Source: Sipunculus nudus (lineage: Eukaryota > Annelida > Sipuncula > Golfingiida > Sipunculidae). Taken from it: a stretch of DNA of 64,000 bases. This document shows, in pieces, positions 1-9,039 of this stretch. The stretch spans positions 51,866,079-51,930,078 of the forward strand of contig CM049309.1 in assembly GCA_026874595.1 (NCBI GenBank), written 5' to 3'. The translations under genes were made by a program, and so were the position numbers. Under the pieces are notes generated by a model. It saw only the letters and a program-made list of their open reading frames with translations. It ran no database searches and was not told the DNA's origin. Numbering within the stretch: position 1 is the stretch's first letter; each line of letters begins with the position of its first letter.

Positions 1-735
1 ATTTAGGTATAAATAAAACTTATCAGAAAGTTAGTCACACTTCTATTGGTCTAACCTCAGGAAAGATGTTGTACAATATTGTAAATCATGCCATACATGC
101 CAGATGGTAGGCAAGCCCAATCAGAATCCTCCTAAGGCCCCACTTAGGCCTATTCCTGCTTTCGAGGATCCATTCAGTAGGATTATTGTAGATTGTGTTG
201 GATCATTGCCCAAATCAAAATCTGGACATGAATCCTTGCTGACAATCATGTGCACATCTACCAGGTTCCCTGAGGCAATATCATTGCGCAAAATTAATGC
301 CAAAAGTGTTGTCAAAGCTCTGACCAAGTTTTTTTACAACTTTTGGATTACCAAAATCCGTCCAGTCTGACCAAGAGTCTAATTTTATGCCTGGCTTATT
401 CCCACAAGTTATGCTTTAGCTAGGTATAAAACAGTACAGCTCTTCGCCATACCATCCTGAAAGTCAGGGCGCCCTCGAGCGTTTTCATCAGACATTAAAT
501 AACATGATCAGGACTTATTGCTACGACACACAGAAAGACTGGGATGAAGGAATCAACTTATTGTTGTTTGCTGTCAGAGAATCCTTTCAAGAGTCCTTGG
601 GTTTCAGTCCCTTTGAACTAGCTTTTGGACACTCTGTTCGAGGTCCATTGAAACTGCTTAAAGAAAAACTCTTGTGTGAAAATCCTGATTCTCTTAGTTT
701 ACTGCAGTATGTCTCAGACCTTCGCACTATCTACA
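1..735 (+). pseudogene. Ty3/gypsy integrase, decayed
   Basis: Integrase of an LTR retrotransposon, which would insert the cDNA copy into host DNA. The window starts inside its N-terminal zinc finger; the CxxC pair (CKSCHTC) is near 90. The core domain follows, with the first catalytic aspartate in IIVDCVG near 185, the second in VQSDQ near 365 and the glutamate in HPESQGALERF near 465. The C-terminal part (FELAFGHSVRGPLKLLKEK) reaches about 700. The reading is broken by frameshifts near 48 and 350 and a stop near 417, so it is not functional as read. The domain type is Ty3/gypsy, not copia. It continues in the same frame into reverse transcriptase, an unusual order. Confidence 0.88.
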
Positions 736-1262
736 GGTACAGGTATCTACAGGAGATTCAATATTTGCGGGACAATGATTTTATTTAATCTAGTAACAGT
801 AACTGGAGTTCACCATGTTTTATTGTGCCAAAACCTGATGGAAGTTGCCGTATGTGCACAGATTATCGAAAACTGAACTCTGTCACCAAGATTGACACGT
901 TCCCGATTCCGAGGATCGATGATTGTATTGATAGAGTCGGTAGTTTCAGATATGTCTCCAATTTTGATTTGCTAAAAGGATTCTGGCAAGTTCCGCTGAC
1001 AGAACGAGCGAAAGAAGTGTCCACATTTGTGACGCCGCAAGGACTGTACCAGTATAAAGTTATGCCGTTTGGCATGAAGAACTCGCCAGCCACGTTCCAG
1101 CGCCTCATCCATATGGTTGTCAAGGACATTCAAGGCTGTGACGCATATATTGATGACCTTATCGTGTACAGCGACACCTGGGAGGAACATCTGCAAATTC
1201 TTCGCGACCTCTTCGAAAGACTCAGTGAAGCACGTCTGACCGTCAACTTAGTGAAATCTTGA
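736..1262 (+). pseudogene. Ty3/gypsy reverse transcriptase, decayed
   Basis: Reverse transcriptase of the same retrotransposon. The start of the domain (EIQYLRDNDFI) lies before an in-frame TAA at 786-788; the rest is open from 789 to 1259. Visible motifs are the fingers segment VPKPDGSCRMCTDYRKLN near 822, the FDLLKGFWQVPL region with the first catalytic aspartate near 965, the FGMKNSPATFQRL segment near 1070, and the active-site YIDD box near 1150. A TGA at 1260 and a frame change separate it from the connection domain. It lies in the same frame as the integrase upstream, separated only by the stop, so the two were probably one polyprotein. Confidence 0.92.
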
Positions 1263-1958
1263 GTTTTGTCATGCACAAGTAACATTTTTGGGTCATATTG
1301 TAGGGCAGGGTCAGGTAAAACCTGTTGATGCTAAGATAAGTGCTGTTTCTGCATTTCCTAGACCAGAAAACAAAAAGCAAATAATGCGTTTTCTTGGTAT
1401 GGTTGGATACTTCAGGAAGTTTTGTCCAAATTTTTCTGCTGTAGCTGAACCTTTGACTAATTTGTTAAAGAAGAAACAAAAGTTTGTATGGAGTGTTCAG
1501 TGTGAAAATGCATTTCAGAATTTGAAAGCAATTCTGCAAAGTTCACCAGTTTTAGCAGCTCCAGACTTTTCAGTGCCTTTTAAGTTAGCTGTAGATGCTA
1601 GTGATACTGCTGCTGGTGCTGTGTTGTTACAAGAAGGCAATGATGGCATAGATCATCCAATTTTTTAATTCTCAAGAAAGTTTAATGCAAACCAGAAAAA
1701 CTACTCCACTATTGAAAAAGAATGTTTGGCTTTGATTTTGGCGTTGCAACATTTTGAAGTTTATGTTACTTCATCACTCAGGCCTATCATTGTCTTCAGT
1801 GATCACAATCCCCTCACGTTCATGAACAAGTTGAAGTGTAAATATCAAAGATTGTTGAGATGGAGTTTGTTCTTACAGGATTACAATCTTGATATCGTAC
1901 ACATTAAAGGAAAGATAATGTACTTGCTGATTGCTTATCGAGATGTTTATGAAATGTT
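1263..1958 (+). pseudogene. Ty3/gypsy RT connection and RNase H, decayed
   Basis: C-terminal pol part. The RT thumb/connection (HIVGQGQVKP, then FLGMVGYFRKFCPNFS) is at 1290-1430. RNase H follows, with catalytic-type residues in AVDASDTAAGAVL near 1590, EKECLAL near 1718 and FSDHNPLTFM near 1800. A TAA at 1666-1668 interrupts it, and a one-base slip near 1912 breaks the usual last motif. No second integrase follows: sequence runs within about 100 bp into the polypurine tract and LTR. RNase H is therefore the last pol domain of this element. Confidence 0.88.
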
Positions 1959-2039
1959 GTAAACAAGATGATTTTGAGATGTAAAATTTTAGTGAATGTG
2001 ATCACAAAAAGAAAGTTTTCTGAGAAAACTTTCTTTTTT

Positions 2040-2055
2040 CCTACAGGAGGGGGAG
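2040..2055 (+). other. Polypurine tract of the LTR retrotransposon
   Basis: The purine run AGGAGGGGGAG directly precedes TGTTAC, the start of the 3' LTR. This is where a plus-strand primer for reverse transcription would be made. Position and composition fit Ty3/gypsy elements. Confidence 0.7.
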
Positions 2056-2323
2056 TGTTACAGGTGCTCCTTTTATTATGTGACACGGGCATAACTCATG
2101 TTGTAGCGCTCTTGCCTGGCCGCTTGTTACATTCTATGTTAAATCCGTACTGGTTGAACTCTTGTTGTCCTGCTGGATTGGTCGTGAGTCACGTGTACAC
2201 TATGGTGTGTGGAGTCACGCAGCGCTCTTTTTCTAGAGAATTCTAGAAACGTGTGTTGTGCAAGACCTTATAGACTATTCAAGAAGTGGAAAATTCCCGG
2301 CTTGGGGTGTGAAGGTATATAAT
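2056..2323 (+). mobile_element. 3' LTR, left piece
   Basis: The LTR starts TGTTAC right after the polypurine tract. Its matching end GTAACA is found 4.6 kb away at 6641-6646. The left piece runs to about 2323, where a foreign repeat begins (AAGGCCTACAGGCC). The other LTR of the element is outside the window, so the true LTR length (about 770 bp if the nested insert is removed) cannot be confirmed here. Confidence 0.65.
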
Positions 2324-2424
2324 AAGGCCTACAGGCCTAATGCCAACCTGTGCAATAAGATTACACCAGGTATAATGCTTCAACGCTGGACCATTGCTTT
2401 TCAAGAACATGTGTAACATGTATA

Positions 2425-3660
2425 TGACGCTGTGCAAAAATGGTGGTAGGTGGCGCCACAATTTTTGTGTATGATTAAGAGCTATGTGAGATCTATACAC
2501 ATGCAAAATTTCAGGTGGATATGCCAAACCAGTCCTGAGATATAAGCCTGAATGTCTGCAGCGTATACATAAATGTAGGTGGCGCCACCTGCAACAATCC
2601 AGAAAGCTATCCAAGATGTATAGACCTGCAAAATTTTAGGCAGATATGCCAAACCACTGCAGAGATAAAAATGATTTTATCCCATGGCAAACAAACAGAC
2701 GGGCGCTGTGCAAAAATGGTTGCAGGTGGCGTCACCAGTTTTGCGTATGATAAAGAGCTATGTGAGATCTATTAACATGCAAAATTTTTGCCCAATCGAT
2801 CAAATGGTTCCCGAGATATGAGCTTGGATGTCTGCAGCGTAAATGTGAATGCAGGTGGCGCCACCTGTCATAAAATCAAGAAAGCTGTCAAGGATGTATA
2901 AACCTGCGAAATTTCAGGTGGATAAGTCAAACCACTGCCGAGACATGAGTAATTTTATCCCAAGGCAGATGAACAAATGGACGCTGTGCAAAAATGGTTG
3001 CAGGTGGCGCCAGCAGTTTTGCGTATGATGAAATGCTATGTGAGATCAATACACATGCAAAATTTTAGGGGGAAATGTCAAATCAATCCTGAGATATAAG
3101 CCTAAATGTCTGCAACATATACATAAATGTAGGTGGCGCCACCTGCCACAAAATCCAGAAAGCTATCCAAGATGTATAAACCTGCAAAATTTTAGGCAGG
3201 TATGTCAAACCACTGCTGAGATTTAAGTGATTTTATCCCAAGGCAAACAAACAGACGACGTTGTGCAAAATTGGTTGCAGGTGGCGCCACCTTTTTTGCG
3301 TATGATAAAGAGCTATGGGAGATCTATACACATGCAAAATTTTGGCCCAACTGGTCAAACGGTTTTCGAGAAATGAGCTTGGATGTCTGCAGCTTAAACG
3401 TGAATGTAGGAGGCGCCACCTGTCATAAAATCAAGAAAGCTGTCCAGGATGTATACACATGCAAAATTTCATGTGGATAAGTCCAATCAATGGAGAGATA
3501 TGAGTGATTTTATCCCAAGGCAAATGAACAGATAGACGCTGTGCAAAAATGATTGCAGGTGGTTCCACTATTTTAGTGTATGTTATAAAGCTATCCAAGG
3601 GGTACATTTGTACAAAATTTTTAGCCTGATCGGTCAAACGGTTCCCGAGATAAGTGGGTT
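2425..3660 (+). repeat. Dimeric GGTGGCGCCACC satellite array
   Basis: The 12-bp palindrome GGTGGCGCCACC (or a one- to three-base variant) occurs at about 2449, 2578, 2725, 2854, 3003, 3132, 3280, 3409 and 3558. Spacings alternate 129 and 147-149 bp, giving a higher-order unit near 277 bp. The two half-units are diverged relatives: both continue with an AAGCTnT motif, then TATACACATGCAAAATTT-like and CCGAGATATGAG-like segments. About four dimers are present. No reading frame persists through the array. Confidence 0.85.
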
Positions 3661-3881
3661 TATGTTTGGAAACAGAGGCACAAATGGACGCTGGGCAGAG
3701 AGGATAGGTCAGAGGTCAACCAAAAATGAGGGCGCAGCAGTTCACATGTGTCCCGATCATAATTCCGAATTTTAAAAATTCTGCCCAGTGGTTACGGAGG
3801 AGTTCTCAGGAAGTGGCGGTCGCGGCGGCAGCGGCGTCCGACTGAAAACATAGTATCCACAAAACTCTGTTTTGGCAAATA
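3660..3881 (-). mobile_element. 5' end of Helitron-like family 1 (copy A)
   Basis: This segment matches the 5' ends of the copies at 21.3, 38.6 and 52.2 kb. On the minus strand it starts with the terminal hairpin (GCCAAAACAGAGTTTTGTGG core) followed by TACTATGTTTTC. A perfect DR1 motif AGGTCAGAGGTCA lies at 3706-3718. The 3' terminal hairpin of this copy is missing; its satellite array runs into the R4 edge instead. Confidence 0.6.
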
Positions 3882-4250
3882 CAATGATTGTAGCTGGCAC
3901 CACCAGTCTTGTATACAACAAAGAGATATATACATATGCCCAATGTCAGACTGATATGTCAAACCCCTCCTGTGAAATAAGCAGGACCATTCACTGTTCA
4001 TAAATTATTGTAGGTGGCGCCACAAGTCTTGTACACTATAAAATTACCCGATACGTATAAACATGCCCAATTTTACGCTGATGTATCAAATTCCTCTGTA
4101 GAAATAAGCAGGCACATACGCTGCAAAAGTCAATGTAGGTGGCACCACCTCTCTTGTAAATGAGAATACCATCAAAGACGCATAGACAGGTCAAAATATC
4201 AGGCCAATACATCATACTTCCCCAGAGTTTGATGCACTGGGCTGAAGAGG
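3882..4250 (+). repeat. Diverged satellite monomers
   Basis: Three more units start with GGTGGCGCCAC-like palindromes near 3895, 4013 and 4138, about 118-125 bp apart. They are shorter and more diverged than those at 2425-3660. Confidence 0.55.
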
Positions 4251-4289
4251 CTTAGGTGAGTAAGGCAGTTGCCTACGAGTGAACTGTGA

Positions 4290-4640
4290 CAAATTGCTGC
4301 CTCAAGCTACTGCACTGAGTGAACTCTTGACCTGCACCTGGCTTGACTGAGTGATCTTTTGACCTGTACTTGGCTGCACTTAGAAAACTCTTGACCTGTT
4401 GCATAATCTGACACAGTTGGCAGTCTGCCAAAGCTATAAATAGATCCAGGCTGAACTTTGGTGCCAAATCTGATGCAGTGAGCAGTCTGCCAAAGCTATA
4501 AATAGAATGCAGCTACTGCACTGAGTGAACTCTTGACCTATACCTGGCTGCACTTCTTCCAATCCAGGCACTGTGCCAAAACTATTTATAGAGCTGACAT
4601 CATCTTGGCTAATGGCCAACATCAAGGCACTGGCAATCTG
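4290..4640 (+). repeat. Degenerate tandem repeat with TATA-like motifs
   Basis: Repeated phrases include GAGTGAACTCTTGACCT (three times) and GCAGTCTGCCAAAGCTATAA (near 4420 and 4483). GCTATAAATAG occurs near 4433 and 4496 and inverted near 4578. They look like diverged tandem units inside the nested element; no transcript start or gene is evident. Between 4660 and 5290 I see only AT-rich sequence. Confidence 0.45.
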
Positions 4641-5299
4641 CCAATGGTAAACCAAGTGCTGCCATCTGTACACAAAAGTGGTCCCTACTTGAAATAACTT
4701 TGAAATTAATTTTCCCAATACAAAATGCTTTACAGCTATCTTTTTATAAAAAAAAAAGAAATCAGGAATACATGTAAAATAATTACAGATGCATACTGAA
4801 TGCAAAATTAAAATACAGATATATCTCATTGATGGCAAATTCTTGAATTAAGCTAAGTAGGGATACCAATTATTTATAATCCACGTACAGTTGTATTTAT
4901 ATAGCCAGAGAGAGCCCAATATCAATGAATATCCCATTGTCTGGTATGATGAATAACTTAAATCATAAATTTAATTTTTTTAAAAGCTTTTAAAAAAAAT
5001 TCTTGTCAATATTAACCAAAGAAAACCTTAAATCTAAATGTCTAGCGGCATGACGTAATAGATGCTGATAAACTGGTGCCAGGCTAGATGTTACACCATC
5101 ACACAGCTAACATATATGGTAAAATGACTCAATTCAATCTCCATAATTCAGCCAAAAATCATTCATGTGGAACCATTAATGACAATTATTATAAGAATTA
5201 TTGTAGGGATTATTCTTGTAAAATATTAAACAAACTGGCTTCAGTGGCAACAGTCGAAAAACGTTTCACAGGTATATAACTCATATAGGAAGATACAGC

Positions 5300-6146
5300 A
5301 AACTAGCTAAGTTCAGCTTCCTGTAACTCAGCCAAAAACAACTGAACCAAAACCACTTGAACAAACTTGAATTATCATCATCTGAGGATAATTAATGAGA
5401 TTTAAGAAATTGGCCCAGTGGTTTTTTGAGAAGAAGATCTTTGTAGCCACTGAACTAAAACGGGCTGTTATGGCATATGACTAAATTCAGCTTCCCAAAA
5501 CTTAGCCAAATGTCACTGAACAGAGACCATTGAACAAACTTCATAAAGCACTACCCTAGGATCATTTCTTTGCGATATTTATCATTTTGGCCATATGGTT
5601 TCAGAGAAGAAGATTTTTGTAGCCCTCAGTGTGATACAGGCACTGATGACCCCGTACAAAAAACCAATGCAGGTGGCGCCACCAATACCTCAATTTCAGA
5701 TATGATCTATGTGACCAACATTGGCATAAAATCTGGTGATGATAGCTCCAGTCGTTTCTGAGATATAAATTTTAATATGCTTTTTTGGACAGATGACAAA
5801 GTTCAACCTCCTGTAACTCGGCCAAAAATCTCCGAACTGGAACCATTCGAACAAACTTGAGAGAGATTGTTCAAGGGATCATTTCTTTGAAATATAGGAC
5901 AATTTGGCTGGACAGTTTTGGAGAAGAAGATTTTTAAAGCTTTTTCAGCTTTTTCCCTTTAAAATCTAAGAAAATGCAGTAAGAAAAAAATAAACAAAAT
6001 CCTATATAGTTTTTTGGATGACTGATTATTTGCAAAAACTTTGGTGATGCTAGCTCCTGCCGATTTATAGATAGCTATGGTTAACGTACAGACGACACAC
6101 GACGGACGACAAGGCACCATCGCATAAGCTCACAGGTTCGCTAAAA
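5300..6146 (+). repeat. R2 repeat, full edge copy
   Basis: Contains three diverged tandem units near 5310, 5480 and 5800, each with AACTCGGCCAAAAATC-like, ACCATTCGAACAAACTTGA-like and GAGAAGAAGATTTTT-like phrases, and one palindrome-led satellite monomer at about 5672. It ends with GATGCTAGCTCCTGCCG, GATAGCTATGGTTAACGTAC and ACAGGTTCGCT. The same block recurs at 12720-13010, 13400-13930 and, inverted, 50395-50700. ORFs here are short and unsupported. Confidence 0.65.
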
Positions 6147-6646
6147 AGGGGCTGTTTTTTAGAACCAGGGGGCAGACAGCAGAGCAGATTCCAGCGGAGG
6201 TAGAAGCATGTGTCAGATTCTATGACCTTATCCGACGAAGGCGGCATTTATACATTTTCAAAGACTTTCTCCTGGATTTTATACATTTGGACTTCAGTTT
6301 ACTTTCTGGGTTATTGCAAGAACTTTCCACTGGACTGTCATTCTCTGAGAGTTTACATTTGAAGGACTTATCGTGGTGATGGTGTTTGTATCCAGGTACT
6401 GTACCATTATCTTTCTGTGTGATTGTATTGGCTTGTTGCTATTACGCTGTTTTACTGTATAATTGTATTGATTTAGTGTATTGTATTTTTAGGTTTGTTT
6501 TAAGAATAAATTATAGTTATTTGCTAACCACTGACTTCTTAACTCATTCCCCTAGACATTTCACGCTGCCTAGTGTTGCAGAATCTCCATTACAAAATTT
6601 GTGTTCATCACGCATACGTGATCGGTTTATATTAGGTTCCGTAACA
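6147..6646 (+). mobile_element. 3' LTR, right piece
   Basis: Continuation of the LTR begun at 2056. It ends GTAACA at 6641-6646, the inverted complement of the starting TGTTAC. Just inside are AATAAA (near 6507) and a T-rich stretch, suiting an R/U5 region. Proof needs another genomic copy without the insert. Confidence 0.55.
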
Positions 6647-7661
6647 CCTGTTAACTGATGACTGGATGGCAAACGGACATAGAGTGATAGCTGTAGCTGA
6701 CATGGCTTTCAGTCACCTGAGCTAACAAAGCAGGTAAATAGCTGACTTGAAATACCTTAAAAAGCAGAAGCAAAATGTTGAAGTGAAAGTCCAATAAAAT
6801 TGTCATTAATCCTTTATTCAACAGGCTGTAACTTGCATTAAATACAATATTAAATACACGTTCTGAGTATTCAAGAACATCAAACAAAAAGTAAAGTTTA
6901 CATTTGTGTGTAACATAACAACAGTGTTGATTTTACCTGTCATCAGTAAGATCGTTAAGACATGATAATATTAAAATCACTTTTTAGCTTAACTAATATA
7001 CATTACAGAAGTACCACCATTTGAAAGAAATTCATCTAGCCATGTTATTAATGTCTATACCACTCATTAAATAAACGTGCCAATTCAACCCAAAATCACT
7101 ATAAACAGAGGCAGTGTGACTTTTCATAAAACAAATACAATTATTTTGGATGTTTCACATGCATATCACACACTGAGTTTTGCAATTATATTAAATCATT
7201 TTCAGCCTTGATTCATTCAGCATGATATCTCAACTTATATGAAGTAATGTTAACAAGATTATTATCTTACACCTAAAAAAAAAAACAAGAAACAAAAGCA
7301 TGAATTATTGCCTTCAATTTTGCCTGTACGATGCCAACTGAGAAGTCTACAGAATTGACAGCCAAGCCCCAAGACATTTTAATTCCCCCCCAAAAAAAAC
7401 TACAGGTACATTTCCATATGCATATTTATTCATCCAATTACCCTGTTCACCCAGACAAGATTTGCTTAGTTACCTTAATTTTAAAGCATGCTGGGTTGCC
7501 TACATGTGACTTACACATTATTTAACTTAAAAGACATAATCCCTAAAAGGAAGTATGTATCCATGCAAGAACCCTTTGTGCTCCAGTAGCTCTTCAGTAT
7601 TTCTACACACAAATTTTTAGCTCTTCATTATTTTCACATACAAAGTTTTATTTTCAGTATT

Positions 7662-7689
7662 GGTCACATTTCAGAAGGTGGTAGCTTTT
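7662..7689 (+). repeat. Left arm of a 28-bp inverted repeat
   Basis: Begins GGTCACATTTC and ends GGTGGTAGCTTTT. The reverse complement at 9012-9039 matches in 27 of 28 positions. Similarity stops at once on both sides. The arms enclose about 1.3 kb; loosely similar phrases (CTTCAGTATTTC, ACATACAAA) occur outside both arms. Confidence 0.7.
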
Positions 7690-9011
7690 CGAAGCAAGCC
7701 GTACTAAAAGTTACTAAAATTTTCACAGTAATAGCCTCAGAACCCTACAGGTATGATCTTGGTTACATCTGAAAGCTTAGAACATGTCCTAACCAAGTGT
7801 ACCATTATTTGTTTCCTAATTACTAAAGTCTCAGTTATATGAAACAAATTGTCCCTGTGGTTGATGTCATTTTGGCATGTCCTGTGTCACATGCTGATGT
7901 GTATTTATTTCTTGGAAGCTTACCCAAGCATGTTTTGCCTGTAATTTTTTAACATTACTTGGGGGTTTTTACATGCTGGAGGTGTCAAGCCTACTTTTTA
8001 TGTAGAACTGAGCAATTTTTGTTGGTTTTGGGGAAGTTGATGGGTAAGTTTATAAAGCAAGTTATATGTTGTCCTGTTTAAATTTTCAAAGTGACATATT
8101 TATTTGATTGTTTATTTTAGGGCTGGAATATATAACTGTAAGAAATTCAAAGGCCTTTAAGTAAATGCTCCTGAACAGTACTTTAAAATGACAAGCAAGT
8201 TTTTTCCTTATATCTTAACCAACTGGAGAAGTTTTCACTCTGAGTTTCGGTGAACAATATGTAACAGTCTATTTTTACCACAAAAGTCTGAAAAATCTTT
8301 TTTTTACAGTAACTGTTTATTCTTCTATTAACTGATTAACTGACATTATGAAGCTATTTTTCATAATGCTCCCAACCTGAAGTTTATTTAGGTATATTAT
8401 ATGTGCTTGTAAATTGTGTAATACTTGGGCATTTATTTGTCTAGAAAAAGGTGTACAAAATGTAATCGGCAGATAAAGTACATACTGATCATGATAGCCC
8501 TATAAATAACATTTTTACATCCATATTTGTTCCAAAAAGGATACAAAATACTTATTGGTCACCACTATGATTTCAAGAAAGAAATTAAGGCATGAGGTCT
8601 TTACAGACTAAATAAGAGACAAGCATTTATTAAGTATAGTTAAATATGTACCCTGATTTGTTAGCTATCAGTTCTACTGAATATATCACGTGATCACTTC
8701 ACAGAGACACAGTAATTGTCCAAACATGGTCACAGTGATTTTGTACACTGCACACGTTTTTCAAGAAAATCTTGATAAGATATAATCCTTGAGAAACACA
8801 GAAGGAGAGTCAGTACAAAGACATGTAACATATATGTAAGAGCATTAGTTATTAACTTTTTCAGTTAAAAATTTGGAGATTATAACATTAGAGGTTTTAT
8901 CTTGTCTCTAAAAAATAAAGTCAGAGCCTTGAAATTTCTTTTAAGGATAGATCAACCCTACTAAATAATAATAAGTTTTTTCAAAAATGGTCAAAATGGC
9001 CCATGTGACAA

Positions 9012-9039
9012 AAAAGCTACCACCTTGTGAAATGTGACC
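9012..9039 (-). repeat. Right arm of the 28-bp inverted repeat
   Basis: Partner of 7662-7689, one mismatch. It could mark the ends of a short transposon with a non-coding interior or a long-range hairpin in a transcript. No clear target-site duplication was seen. Confidence 0.7.

Larger units (their letters stand above)
2324..6146 (-). mobile_element. Nested Helitron-like composite element (R4-satellite-R2)
   Basis: A 3.8-kb block sits inside the LTR. One edge (2324 onward, R4) carries AGGCCTACAGGCC followed by a GCCAACCTGTG-like motif; the other edge (up to 6146, R2) ends ACAGGTTCGCT. The same two edges occur together near 12505-13010 and, inverted, at 50395-51935. The inverted GCGAACCTGTG motif is terminal at R2 but subterminal at R4, where an AGGCC-TGTA-GGCCT hairpin (R4 read on the minus strand) lies outside it. 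Such asymmetric ends plus a 3' hairpin resemble Helentron-type non-autonomous elements. The inside holds satellite monomers and a piece of a second Helitron-like family. No transposase or helicase was seen. Confidence 0.55.

Noticed and set aside
2425-3660. Regularly spaced palindromes as a CRISPR-like array
   Set aside because: The whole 129/148-bp units are related to each other; spacers are not unique, and the host is a eukaryote.
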